Origin: Macrolepiota albuminosa
Lineage: Eukaryota; Basidiomycota; Agaricomycetes; Agaricales; Agaricaceae
DNA: 64,000 nucleotides
Reading direction: 5' to 3'
NCBI GenBank assembly: GCA_027475525.1
Contig: JAMWFC010000077.1
Span: 124,001 to 188,000 of the forward strand
Below are positions 11,458 to 22,790 of the stretch, in pieces. A program made the translations under genes and the position numbers. How positions within the stretch are numbered: position 1 is the stretch's first letter; each line of letters starts with the position of its first letter. The notes below the pieces were generated by a model. The model was not told the DNA's origin. It ran no database searches and saw only the letters and a list, made by a program, of their open reading frames with translations.

Positions 11458-12939
11458 ATGGAACAACAAGTTCAGCGCATGCCGCCACAAAATCACTTCT
11501 CAGCACCGAAATGGGACGAGTCCAAGCCATGGGAGCTCTCCCAGTATTTCAAGGAATTAGAGTATTTATTCAGGGATTGTGGCATTACCAACCACACACA
11601 GATGAAGGAGTACGCGGCAAGATACATGTCATATGACATGGCGGAGACGTGGACAGGCCTTGCCGAGTTTGCCGCCTTTGTTCCTGCCGCCCCACCCGTT
11701 CCAGCCCAAGGCGCCTTGTATGAAGGCTGGAAGACGGCAGTAATTCAGTTATACCCTGGCACTGAAGAAGCTACCTGATACTCGGTAAACGAATTACAGA
11801 AACTAGTACAGGAATCATTCGACAGCGGCACATCGTCTCTTGGCGCATTCTCTACATATTACTGCGAATTCCAAAAGATTGCTAGGTGGTTAGTGCAAAA
11901 CGGCAAGCTTTATATTAACGAGGAACGTTGACTATTCCAACAAGGCATCCCGACTTTGCTTTGAACTCGCATTGCTCGCCGCTTAGAGATAGTTCATCAG
12001 GCCCATCACCCAGACAAGCCCTATAACGTTGCCGACGTCTTTGAAGCCGGTAAATGGGTTCTCAAGGGAATGGACACTGGCGTTGGGCTGCAACGCGCTA
12101 GGACGAGCCCACCACCTGAGCAAACTAACGGTATCATTCCCATCCCACCTCCTGTTGCTGACTTCATCAAGAAGGAGGATCTTAACACTGCCGTTACCGC
12201 TGCTGTCGCTTCCGCCATGACTCATATTGAAACTATGATTACCACCAATCTTGCTAACTGACCCGCTAATGTACCCGCATCTGGCCCTTGCCACTTCTGT
12301 GGGGAAATTGGACATACTATGACTAGAGGATGCTGCGCAACCCTAGAAAACTACATTCGGCAAGGAAGAATTCGAAGGGCTATCAACGGCAAGATAGTTC
12401 TTACTACTGGTGCCACCATCCCCAACTACCCGGACAAGAAGTCTTTCCAGGAGCGAGTTGATGAATGGCATAGGCGCAATCCAGGACAAATCGTTACTGG
12501 CACACTTTCTGGCAACGCCAACCCCGACCCTGAACAGGCAACCCAACAGCAAATGATCCACAAAGTCTTACACTTCAACAGCGTTGGCAACCATCCTACT
12601 TTCTTGTGGGAAGAACAAATCACTAAGCTAGAGAAGGAATTAGATTTGCTCAAGAATCAGCTCTTTGATGGGGTTGAAGTTAAGCAGCCTAAACAACCTC
12701 TTAAAGGATACAAGCCAATGCCTCCCACTAGCAAGTTACCGACTCCTACTCCTGCCGCACCGCCAGCCACCACTCCAGAACCATCCTCGTCCGCTGCCGC
12801 TCCTGACCTGCCTTTGCCGCCTCTCCATCCCTACTCAGGGATTCCCGACTGTATCATGCACCCGCACAGCAAAATTTTGCCACTCCCGAGAAACATCCTG
12901 AAGGGGGTTACTGACCTACTGTGCCAATTTTTGACATAG
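11458..12939 (+). pseudogene. Gypsy-1 gag
   Basis: Capsid/nucleocapsid polyprotein. The frame starts at ATG 11458 and reads NHFSAPKWDES, ELEYLFRDCGI and AETWTGL, all matched in Gypsy-2. Stops at about 11776, 11930, 11962 and 12259 interrupt it. Near 12288-12335 is a zinc knuckle CHFCGEIGHTMTRGCC (CX2CX4HX5C). A Pro/Ala-rich linker follows. At about 12900 the frame shifts to the one that continues into the protease; in Gypsy-2 this junction is in frame, so the shift is a later mutation. Confidence 0.85.
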
Positions 12940-13562
12940 AGAAATCAAACCATGTATTCAACCGCATTATGAAAACCGCTGTCACCTTGTCAGTAGAAGA
13001 ACTTTGTAGTATTGCTCCCAACGTTCGCAACCAAGTCAAGACAGCAGTCACTCCTCGACATCCCTTGGCGACAACCGTTGCCAAGGTCGAGGACCTCAAT
13101 GACGTGCTTCCTGGTTTTTCTGTTACCGTCGACTCTCTGGACGCTGAAGACTCTCCCGCTGACACCATTGCTAACGCCACCTCTGTGGACCCAGTAGAGA
13201 CCTATCTTAGGTCAGTAGACCATGGAGAAGACCCGGCAATTCTTACCATTGCTCAAGAATCGCACGCTATTTGCTCAGTTGCGCTAACGGTAGACAATAA
13301 GCACGAGGTAGAGGCAATTGTGGATAGCGGGTCTCAAATCATTTCTATGGCAGCTGAAGTCGCTAATGATTTGGGCCTCATTTATGACCCTACTGTGATA
13401 CTAAACATGCAGAGCGCTAATGGTACAGTGGACAGATCCCTAGGCCTCGCCAAAAATGTGCCCTGCACCCTTGGCGACATCACTTTTTACCTTCAGATAC
13501 ACATTTTACGATCCCCGGCATATGACTTACTACTCGGCAGACCCTTCGACGTCTTGGCATGA
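12921..13562 (+). pseudogene. Gypsy-1 aspartic protease region
   Basis: Retroviral-type aspartic protease that would cut the gag-pol polyprotein. The active-site motif AIVDSGSQIISM is at about 13315-13350 and the ILRSPAYDLLLGRPF segment near the end matches the C-terminal part of gypsy proteases. It is open for 213 codons, the best kept domain of this gag-PR part. A stop follows at 13560-13562. It is matched by 34733-34035 in Gypsy-2. Confidence 0.85.
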
Positions 13563-14470
13563 TCAGTCGTCAAGACAGTTACCAACAACGAGATGACTTT
13601 AACAATTAGCGACCCCAATTCCAGAATCCGACGAACAGTGCCAACGTTCCCTAGGGGACAACAAAAAGGCACCTGTGCTAAGCCCCCGGAGTTTACTGAC
13701 CAACATGCCAACGAGCCTCCCCACCAGTGTTTTCACAGACCATCAAGGAGGTGATTGGTGACGATCATGGAGATGTGGCGCTAACGCTGGAATATGACCA
13801 TTCTACTGGTCTTGTAAATGTTGTGTCTACTGCTTTTCTTGATGAAGACGTTTTAACTACTTTATCCGCTACCGATGCTGAGCCTTCCCAGAAAAACCCA
13901 AACATTACCGACTCCGCTCTAGTGTACTTGTACCTTACCGCTTCCGAATCATTTCAAAACATTGCGTCTACCGATACTTATCTCACTACCCTTCCCGGAG
14001 CATCGTCTCCTGCCGTTCTCAGACTTGCCACCCCTCAGGCTACAGTTCCCCTTTCCACCCCTGTATATAACCAAGCTAACGCTCCCAAAAGGAAAGGGGT
14101 TCAAGTCAAAAAGAAATATAAGCCAGTTGCACTTAAAACAAAACCCGTCGCTACACACTCTCCCGAGACGTTTAGAATCGAGCGCCAGATCATTGGCGAC
14201 CCTCTTGCCAACATGCCAACCTTATCACCAAATCCGCCACCCTTTCAGCCCACAGGACGTTATACCACAGAGCGCCAGCAACAGTTCGCCAAGGAGCATG
14301 AGACAGGATTTTTGACCAAAGATGAGTTGAACGTCCTTACCAATCTCGTCGCTAAGCAAGATAAAGCCTTTGCTTGGGAGGACTCGGAACATGGCAGTTT
14401 ACATACAGACTTCTTCCCGCCTGTTGTAATCCCGACCATTTCTCACATGCCGTGGACTGAGCACAACTGA
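13563..14470 (+). pseudogene. Gypsy-1 protease-RT linker
   Basis: Continuation of pol between protease and RT. The frame 13727-14470 reads FSQTIKEVIGDDHGD, then a Lys-rich KGVQVKKKYKP, then ELNVLTNLVAKQDKAFAWED and HMPWTEHN, the segment that precedes the RT domain in gypsy elements. Gypsy-2 has the same segment at 34062-33249. No catalytic motif. One frameshift separates it from the protease. Confidence 0.75.
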
Positions 14471-16123
14471 CCGTTACCGCCTGGAATCGAAGCCGAGGCT
14501 GGCATCTACGAACCCTCCAATAGCTCTTACCGCTCCTGATGGTTTTGCATCCTCAAAAAGAATGGCAATCTACGCATAGTTCACAGTCTCAAGCCGCTGA
14601 ATAGAGTTACCATACGACACTCTGGCGTACCGCCTTTCCCTGACCACGTTGCTGAGTCCTTTGCCGGGCGTATTTGTGGCACCACCCTTGACCTCTACGT
14701 TGGCTACGACAAACGCCTAATACATCCTTCTTCCCAGGATCTCACTACTTTTCAAACTCCATTTGGCGCCTTGCGCCTAGTCACTTTACCGATGGGCTGG
14801 ACAAACTCAGTCCCCATTTTCCATGACAACATCACTTTCATCCTCCAACCCGAGATACTGCATAATGTCCTTAGCTTTATTGATGACGTTGGCGTCAAAG
14901 GCCCCAAAGACTGGCAACTTGTAAATGGCTTACCGGCGACCCATCCCGAGAACCCCAGCATTTGCTTAGCGCTATGGGAGTTTTTCCAGCTACTCAGCCA
15001 AGTTCTCCAACGTATGAAGTATAGCGGTGGAACCTTTAGCGGCCACAAACTCCTCCTTTGCGTGCCAAGGTTCAAAATACTTGGTCACATCTGCACTCCT
15101 GATGGTCGCGTTCCCGACAAGTCTTGCTTAGCACTCTTGGAGCAATGGGGTCCTTGCCACGACTTATCTGAAGTTTGCGCCTTTCTTGGTACCGTTGGCG
15201 TTCTCAGGATATTCGTCAAGAATTTTGCCCATCGTGCACATGCTCTTAACCAACTCACCCGTGCCAACAAGCCCTTCGAATTTGGGCCAGACCAGGTCAC
15301 TGCACAGCGAGACTTAGTAAAAGCCCTACAAGATGCCAAACCCCTAGTTTCAATTGACTATAGCTCTGCCGACCCTGTTATCTTAGCAGTGGATACCTCG
15401 TACATTGCCGTTGGCTACTTCTTGTGCCAGTGCCTTAGCGACAATTGGAAACTGCAATGCTACAACCGCTTTGGATCTATCATGCTAAACGACAGAGAGT
15501 CTCGTTACAGTCAGCCTAAACTAGAGCTCTATGGACTCTTCAAAGCCTTCCAGTCGCTAAAGATGTATTTGATTGGCGTGCGGAACCTGATTGTTGAAGT
15601 CGATGCTAGGTACATCAAAGGCATGCTGCAGAATCCCAATATCCAGCCATCTGCTAGCATGAACCGGTGGGTAGTCGCTATCCTCATGTTTCACTTTGAG
15701 TTGGTACACATCAAGAGCTCTTTCCACGGACCAGATGGACTTTCTAGGCGACCACGACAGCCTGGCGACCTGGCAGTGGATCCACAGGCGGATAGCGATT
15801 TCGAGGACTGGATCGACAGATTACATGGTTTCGTGCACCTTATACAACAGCCAATCCCCCTACTACAACGGCAACAGCCTGCCAGTATCCTTTTACATCC
15901 CATTGTCCCTTACTGCCCCGAGATCTTTAGCGCACCCCTCACATTCTACACGGCAAGCATCCTTGGACAAGACTTGCCACCAGTAAAAGTTGTACAGGAA
16001 CCCCATCTGCTAAGAGAAGACAGCAAAAACCTGACCTACGATGCCGTTCTCCGATCCGCCAAAGCAAAGGCGGAAGACAGTCACTTGTTAATAGTTGAAC
16101 AATGGATACAAGACCTTAAGTGA
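14471..16123 (+). pseudogene. Gypsy-1 reverse transcriptase and RNase H
   Basis: RT begins with NLRIVHSLKPLNRVT and has the A motif TLDLYVGYDKRL, then LVTLPMGWTNSVPIFH and the active site FIDDVGVKGP (about 14874-14905). FIDD replaces the usual YxDD, as in a group of basidiomycete gypsy elements. The thumb (FKILGHICTPDGR) and RNase H follow (ILAVDTSYIAVGYFLCQ, LNDRESRYSQPKLELYGLFKAF, VEVDARYIKGML). The stretch 14771-16123 is open for 450 codons. Stops lie upstream near 14470 and 14540. Confidence 0.92.
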
Positions 16124-16129
16124 CCCGCC

Positions 16130-17446
16130 GGCCTTACCGACAAACAGTACACAATCTTTATCCGATATGCCACCCATTTCTTCTTTACCAACAACCGTCT
16201 TTGGCGACGAAATTGAGATGGCACTCACAAGCTGATCATCAAGCCAGATAGTCGCTTACGAGTCCTGCGTGCCATGCATGACGAACTAGGACATAGAGGT
16301 CTGTACGCTATCCAAGCTTCTCTGTTAGAACGGTTCTGGTGGCTACACGCTAGTGCCGACATCGCCTGGTACATTAGGACTTGCCACCTATGCCAAATTC
16401 AACAGACACGCCAAGTGCTTATCCCACCAACCGTTGCAACGCCAGCTCCCCTCTTCAGCAAAATCTATGTCGATACCATGCACATACCCAAATCCGGTTG
16501 CTACAAGTACATCATTCAAGGTCATTGCTCGCTAATCCACTGGCCTGAATTTCGAATGCTTCAGAGAGAAAATACAGATGCGGTCGCCAAGTGGCTATTT
16601 GAGGACATCATTTGCCATTGAGGAGCACTGAGAGAAATCGTCATGGATAACGGTGCGCCAATTATCAAAGCGCTAACATATCTCGCCAAGAAATACAACA
16701 TTCACCACATTCGAGTATCTGGCTACAACAAGCGTGCCAATGGCCTGGTAGAGAGACCACACTTTGACGTTCAGCAAGCGCTCTTCAAGGCAGTTGATGG
16801 TGATGAGTCTCGTTGGAGTGAGGCGACATATTCAGTATTTTGGTCAGAAAGAGTTACCATTCGTAAGCGCATGGGTTGTTCTCCCTACTATGCGGCTACT
16901 GGCACCCATCCGTTACTCCCTGCCGACATTATAGAAGCGACCTACCTTCAGCCAGTGCCCAACAGCATCCTAGCAACTACCGATCTGATCGCCAGATGAG
17001 CCATTGATCTCCAACAAAGGAAAGAAGATTTAGAGCGACTCCACAAGGTAGTCTTTAGCACCCGTCGCCAAGCAGCCTTGCAATTCAAGACCGAGCATAG
17101 CGCCACTATCAAGGACTACAACTTCCTGAGAGGAGCGCTAGTACTTATGCGCAACTCCAAAATCGAGACCTCTTACAACAAGAAAATGCGTCCGCGCTAT
17201 CTAGGACCCTTGGTAGTTATCTCTCGTAACCGTGGAGGCACTTACGTGCTCTGTGAATTAGATGGTTCAGTACTGCATTGACCTGTTGCCGCCTTTCACC
17301 TATTGCCGTATCTCGCCAGGAAACAGATTGACTTGCCGTTGGAAGCGCTAGATATCAACACTGCCAAGCTGAGAGAACTTGAAGAAACAGAATTATTGGA
17401 CGATGATGATTTGCCAACTCTGGTTGAAGAAGAAGAAAATGATTAG
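16130..17446 (+). pseudogene. Gypsy-1 integrase
   Basis: Zinc-binding HHCC region at 16274-16420 (MHDELGHRGLYA, CHLCQIQQ). The catalytic core contains VDTMHIP, then MDNGAPIIKAL, then ERPHFDVQQALFKA, which carry the D, D and E residues in order. The C-terminal GPY/F module reads KKMRPRYLGPLVV (about 17180-17220). Stops at about 16618, 16999 and 17279 divide it. No chromodomain is visible. The acidic C-terminal tail is duplicated by a 77-bp tandem repeat (17381-17535). Confidence 0.88.
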
Positions 17447-17535
17447 AAAAGACTATTGAAGAAACAGAATTATTGGACGATGATGATTTGCCAACTCTGG
17501 TTGAAGAAGAAGAAAATGATTAGAAAAGACTATAT
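17381..17535. repeat. 77-bp tandem duplication 2
   Basis: Units start at 17381 and 17458; end of Gypsy-1 pol. Single in Gypsy-2. Confidence 0.95.
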
Positions 17536-17954
17536 ATTGATAAGCTCTTTCTTTCTATTACTTACCTTACTTATCTTTCTTGCTGATACTTACTGTACTA
17601 TATCCAACAGACAATTCCTTACATAGTCAAGTCGCAGCGCTAGCGTGTCGCCAACGCTTAGCACCCTGCGCAACTCTCACCAAGGGTTTTTTGCTATGAT
17701 GATTTACTGAGCGTTTCCCTTTCTCCTCAAAAATTTGTCTAAGTCCCACACCTATTACTCCTTTTGCTAAAAACCTACCTTAGAATACTTGCCGCTTGCT
17801 TTCTCTTTGCTTTCTTGGCTCTCTGCTGCTGCGCTAACTCAGATTACAGGACTTATCATTCCACTTGGCAAGAAAGCGGCAAGAGATATATATATATGTG
17901 TACTGTAACAAGCGAAAGTCTATATACACGACAGCCTATTTACCCTGAGGTCCA
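17447..17954. other. Convergent non-coding spacer in Gypsy-1
   Basis: About 0.5 kb between the end of pol (+) and the end of the antisense gene (-). The 77-bp duplication of the pol tail lies at its start. Pyrimidine-rich tracts and a (ta)n run (tatatatatatg, near 17887) are present but no gene. Presumably it holds the 3' ends of both transcripts. Gypsy-2 has the equivalent spacer at 30775-31141. Confidence 0.5.
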
Positions 17955-20190
17955 TCAGTCTTCGTCTTCGGTAAGTGACGAGGAGTCGTCGAACGGCAAG
18001 AGGTTGCCAACTTGCACGTGGTTGAGAGTTTGCCACTCCAGAGCCTCGTTGCAGTCAGCTTGATACTCCTGCAAGGTATCCATACTCCTGGTCAAGTTGG
18101 AATACTGCAGTTGCGAAGCCATAATTTGCTCCCGGGCTTGTTCGCGCTCATGACCTAGTACTGCTCGCATGCTTGCTGCATGCACTGCCATCCGCTCTAT
18201 CACCTGGGGAGGGTAAAGGGCCACCACAGGATAGACCAAGTCCTCCCCCAGCCACTCGTGAGAATCGCCAGTGACTCTTGGCTGAGGCTGGGGGGTCCAC
18301 GACAAGGGCCCACTCAAGCTCATCCAGAGCTGCGTCGCTAAGTCACCCTCACTTACCCAGGGGGTGGCAGGCTCCACCGTTGGCAACTCCTGAAACTCAC
18401 TAGGGACGTCCCGCAAAGTCTCATCCATTTCTCCCTCGGCATCCTCATTGCCGCCCTCTACCTCCTCACGACTTGGCAATCCTCCACGTGTCTCCTCCTC
18501 CCTGGCTAACTCCTGCGCGCTAGTGGGCTCTCCCATTATGATGTCACCTTCATCTCCTGGGGCGCCAGCAGTCGAAACATCGAGTGGCACATTTTCAGGC
18601 AAGGCAAGGGGGGACAATAGGCGACTGGGACCAGCCTCACTGCTAATGGGAGGGAGGCGGCTGGCAGCAAGGGCTTCTCCAAGCTCCCTCATCTCCGTGT
18701 CCTCAGCAGTTGGAGAGGAGGGGGGCGACTCGATGTGTATGCGCTTGGCCTTACCCTTGCCCTTGCTTGGGGAGGAGGCCTTATGTTTTTCCTGGCGCTT
18801 GCCAGCGCCGTGCTTGCCGACCGATTCCGATTCATCTCCTTGGCACGTTGGTAGCGCCAAGGAGGACTTGCTGATCTTTGCCGCTCTCCCAGCGGCAACC
18901 TCCTTACGTTCCCCCTCCACAAACTCCCTAGCGCGCTTAACCAAAACTGCACAGGAAAAGGTCCTCTCGACAACGATATCTGGCGCCCCTCCCCGCTCGC
19001 AACTCTTAGCGCCATCAATGGTACAGGCACGCTTGAGAGTGCCACATCGGTAGCAAGGTTGAGCACCTGTGGGGAACCAACAACTCTCGGGATCGTTGTC
19101 AGCCCAACATTTGTCGCACTAAGATCAGTTAAGTGGAAAAAAGGTTATAAAGAATAGTTGCTTACCGCTCCACGCGAATCTTTAAACTCCTGGCACGTTG
19201 CCAGGGAAACCGTGCACTTATTCTTCATCTCAGGCAACTCCACTCCTCTCTTGATGCCCTCATCCATAACAACATCTTCCCGGCGCAGCAAGAGCAAACC
19301 CTTCAACTCCTTGTCGTTGAAAGTTGTCTGACTAGGGAGCTGGGAGAGAGTCAGTAGAAAGTTGGCAAAGAGTCACGACAGCATACCTCATATTGAGGGC
19401 CCTTCCCCTTGCGAGACTAGCAAAAGTTACCATTGGTAAGAAGAAACGCCAACGACGGCAGACTCACTTTCTTCTTCAAAGCCTTGCCAGGCTTAGAAGG
19501 CGAACCCCCTGTGCTTGCCGGCAGTGTGGGGCTCTGAACACTGCTGGTGTGAGACCCCTTGCTGGAACCCTTGGCAACGGACTCCTTCTTCTGCTCCTTG
19601 GCAAGCTCTGCCCTTGCCACTGCCAAGGAGTGCGCGGCAGCAGCAGCGGCAGCCTCCTCCTGTTCCTGCTCGATTTGCAATCGAGCAAGGGGCTCCAGTA
19701 CCTCTTGCTTACTACAGGGAGATAATTCAGTCCATAGCTAGAGAAGGAAAGGTCAGAAGCTACTTACTTGGTTGCCGATGCGCTTACGGTCATTGGCAAC
19801 GCGCCAGAAAAAATGTCCTCCAGCTCATCTTGGATGGTGGAGACAGAGGGAGGTGCCTAGGGAGCAATCAGCTAAGCGACACGGCAGGCAGCAAAGACAA
19901 CTTACAAAGCGGGAGAAGGGTGCTAACCACTTGGCGCCACGATTATCAACATACCTGGCACAACACCACTCCCGCACCTCGATCTCACAATCTCAGCCAA
20001 TGCCAAGAACCCGCACCTCATACCATCGCTCCAGTAACTTCATCACACCAACCACAAGGTTTTGGGATGCCTCAGCGCCAACGCCTTTGATATGACGGAT
20101 AAAGCGGTTGGCCTTGGCGATGTATGCGTAGGCAGCTTCTTGAGCAGCCTGAGAAGGCACGGGGGGCGGAGTTGGAATATGGAAGGACAT
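17955..20190 (-). CDS. Antisense six-exon accessory gene of Gypsy-1
   Basis: Runs opposite to gag-pol, between pol and the 3' LTR. From homology with Gypsy-2 and splice signals the exons are 20190-19906, 19856-19768, 19711-19468, 19416-19387, 19340-19166 and 19118-17955. Introns start GTAAG/GTGAG/GTATG and end TAG/CAG. Product about 660 residues: start MSFHIPTPPP, Ala-rich coiled segment ending KPGKALKKK, a Cys cluster in exon 6 (CX2CX8CX8CX2CX6C, near 19118-19010), a basic GKGKAKR stretch, an acidic middle and a C-terminal helix. Defects: one TGA for Trp in exon 1 and one extra T in exon 5. Function unknown; the Cys spacing suggests zinc and perhaps DNA binding. Confidence 0.75.
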
Positions 20191-20346
20191 ATTTTTATTA
20201 TTGAGCGCCAGGTAAAGATGGGGAGAAGAAACGAAGTCCAAACTCACACGCCAGGACTATAAACAAAATCTCAAGAACGCACGGACCACTTGTCACAAAA
20301 GCGGTAATGGTAGCCTTATTTGGTGACTGAGGACAGTCAATTTTTC

Positions 20347-20359
20347 AGTTGGGGAAAGA
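20347..20359 (+). other. Gypsy-1 polypurine tract
   Basis: The sequence agttggggaaaga lies directly before the 3' LTR start TGATAGG. Gypsy-2 has gttggagggaga at the same place. It would prime plus-strand DNA synthesis. Confidence 0.75.
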
Positions 20360-21294
20360 TGATAGGACCCCATACAGGATTAGCGCATCAACGGCAGGCT
20401 ACGGCAACACGGCACAGGTCCGGGATACCTTAGCACACACTAACTAACCAATTTTGGCAATATTTGACGGCCAGGCACGGCAAGAAGCAGATCCGATCAG
20501 TGATAGCGCTGATGGCAGACAGAATGACAACTGACAGATGGCATCAGTCACTGACGACAGCGCTTAGCGAGAAGCCTAATGATCTATCAAAAACTGACGG
20601 ACAGCTTGGCGTTTGACCTTGGCGTCTGAGACCGCTTAGCGCCTCAATCTGGTGCCTGACATCGCTAAGCATTTTGGACAGACAGAAGGGTGATGGATTG
20701 ATGGTTTAGCTTTGCAATCTGTCGCCTGGCGTCGCTAAGGTTCTTGAATGGACGGTAGGGATCTGAAACCGTTGGAGCTACCCCTATGAAATTTTCCAGT
20801 TTACAGCACTTTGGCAATGGTTGGTCACTGGCGACGGTGAACTCCCTGTAGTATATAAAGTACTTACCAACTTGTACATACCCATCAAACAATAGACCAG
20901 AGTTTCCTGCTCCCCTTTCATCAGCCTCCCTTATGCTCAAGATCTCATTTACAGTCGGCAACGTCGAACTTGTCGGCAGTTGCAGACTATCGCTAGCCTT
21001 CGACCTATTTGCGCCTTGCAGCTATGGCAGGCATTATCGACGTTTAGACTTCGCTAAGCTTACCACGCTCTTGCCACTTACGTTGCCGTGTTCACTTACC
21101 ACTCCCTTCATAGGTGCTTTATCTTAGCGCTTTACACTTACCAACCCCCTTACCGACTTTTCCTCATTTTCATAGGCGCGTTCTCTGGGACCTGCCCGGG
21201 ACTCCTCACATCACTTATAGCACGCCCAACGCAAGCTTTTGGTATGGTAACACTATTGTTATATTTGTTACTGACCAAACTTTGGGCATCATCA
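20360..21294 (+). repeat. Gypsy-1 3' LTR
   Basis: 935 bp, from TGATAGGACC to GGGCATCATCA, followed by the target duplication CCGC. It is the same sequence as the 5' LTR apart from scattered substitutions and the 77-bp duplication present only in the 5' copy. Confidence 0.92.
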
Positions 21295-22790
21295 CCGCTG
21301 TCCGCTGGCATGCCAGTGGATGGTAGCTGGCATCAGCATGTGAGCCAGCTGATGTCAGTGGTGCAACCAGTCCCAGTGGTTCAGTGGTTCAGTGGAATAT
21401 TCATTTATTGATATTCAATATTGTGTACAGCAGTGGGTTCTACTCCTACTCCACCTTAATAGGGTCTAATGGTGACAATGGAATATTGAGAGGCGGGTTC
21501 GACTCCTGCTAGTGACAAATATTTTAATAGGGCCTGTAAGCCCTAATAAAATATCTGTTCATTACTCACTAGCATCATCAAGTTGATCTGTTCAAAACGC
21601 TAGAAATTACTGAAGTGGGTATAGGTTGGACAAATTTGCACATAGTCACGAGTTCTGGAATGATCACATGCGCAAAGATGACCAACCCATGCCACTGCAG
21701 AAATCTCTGGAGTTTTAAACAAATCACATTAATGATGCTAGCGGACATCAGTGGCCTGCTGCTCTAATATGCACTAGCAGGAGTCGAACCCACCTCTTGT
21801 GCACAATATGAAATATCAATTTATCAATATTCCATTGTACCACAGGCGCTTACTTAGAAGTCAGGACAGTGTTCACGCTAGCAGACGTCAGTGGCCTGCT
21901 GCTATTATATAATGTGCACTAGCGGAAGTCAAACCTGCCTCTCAGTGGAATATTCATTTATTGATATTCAATATTGTGTACAGCGGTGGGTTCTACTCCC
22001 CCTACTCCACCTTAACGGGGTCTAATGGTGTGTTTTTATACAGGTGCATTTTTGCTCTACATGTACATCGTACTGACCTATAGTAAGCACCTGTGGTAGT
22101 TGATCTGACCCACTCAATTTTCAGTATTGTGTGGAGTGGCAGGTTCAACTCCCCTAGTCCAGACTTCCCTAGTCTACTATAATGATGTATAATTATACTG
22201 CTGCATTTTCACACTACATGTAAACTGTACTGATTTTTGGCAAGGATCTGTGGTCCAATGGAATATTGATACATTGATATTTCATATTGTGCACAAGAGC
22301 TGAGTTCGAATCCTGCTAGTGCACATCATTAGACATGACATAACTTCGTTTTACTAATTGTTATTTACTACACAGTATGATAAACAAAGTAAGGTTGTAA
22401 TTTTTTACAACGTCCTGTGGTCTAGCAAAATATTGTCAGTCTATATTCTTTCTACTGCACAATTCAAGAGTTCGAGTCCCCCTTGTGTAATCGTTGAAGA
22501 GTGTGTTGTTTTTTGTGTTCATGAGAGTGGCATAACAGAACAAAACAATGGGACGGTTAATCTTAGTGGACCTGAGTCCTGTCCAAACTAATTGAAATGT
22601 CTGTAGTAATGTGCTGTAGCCTAGTACACAATACTAGAGTGATATTTATGTATAATCCACAGAATGTCCTGTGGTCTAGCTGAATATTGTCAGTTTATGT
22701 TCCTTCTAGTGCACAACTGGAGGTAATGGATCAAACAGATTTATAATGGATTTGTCAGCGGCACAATGGGACGGTTAATCTTGACAAAAA
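21295..22790 (+). repeat. Repeat R, copy 1, right part, tRNA-like array
   Basis: Continuation of repeat R after Gypsy-1. It matches 45526-46660 read in reverse, in blocks. It is a mosaic of tRNA-like units on both strands, each with an A-box-like TGGT(C/A)YAATGGAATA and a B-box GGTTCGANTCC. The clearest are 21771-21849 (-), 22245-22324 (+), 22412-22490 (+) and about 22666-22735 (+). Others (21390-21465, 21935-22010) share the inner ttgatattcaatattgtg. The phrase caatgggacggttaatctt occurs twice (about 22547 and 22767). No coding frame is convincing. Confidence 0.7.
22245..22324 (+). repeat. tRNA-like unit
   Basis: A-box-like tggtccaatggaatattg followed about 45 nt later by the B-box gagttcgaatcctg, giving the spacing of a tRNA-derived pol III promoter. 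The acceptor stem is not conserved. This is the best of the short-form units; relatives lie at 21771-21849, 45526-45603, 45685-45762 and 45983-46063. Confidence 0.5.

Larger units (their letters stand above)
10065..21294 (+). mobile_element. Gypsy-1, complete but decayed Ty3/gypsy element
   Basis: LTRs at 10065-11077 and 20360-21294, both TGATAGGACC...TCATCA, flanked by the 4-bp target duplication CCGC (10061-10064 and 21295-21298). Order: LTR, primer site, gag, protease, RT, RNase H, integrase, then an antisense gene, polypurine tract and LTR. The empty site exists in R copy 2 near 46675, where the flanks are contiguous, which confirms the ends. Internal stops and frameshifts make it non-autonomous today. 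Confidence 0.93.

Noticed and set aside
18448..19053. Long plus-strand frame in Gypsy-1
   Set aside because: Shadow of exon 6 of the antisense gene, whose frame is matched in Gypsy-2.
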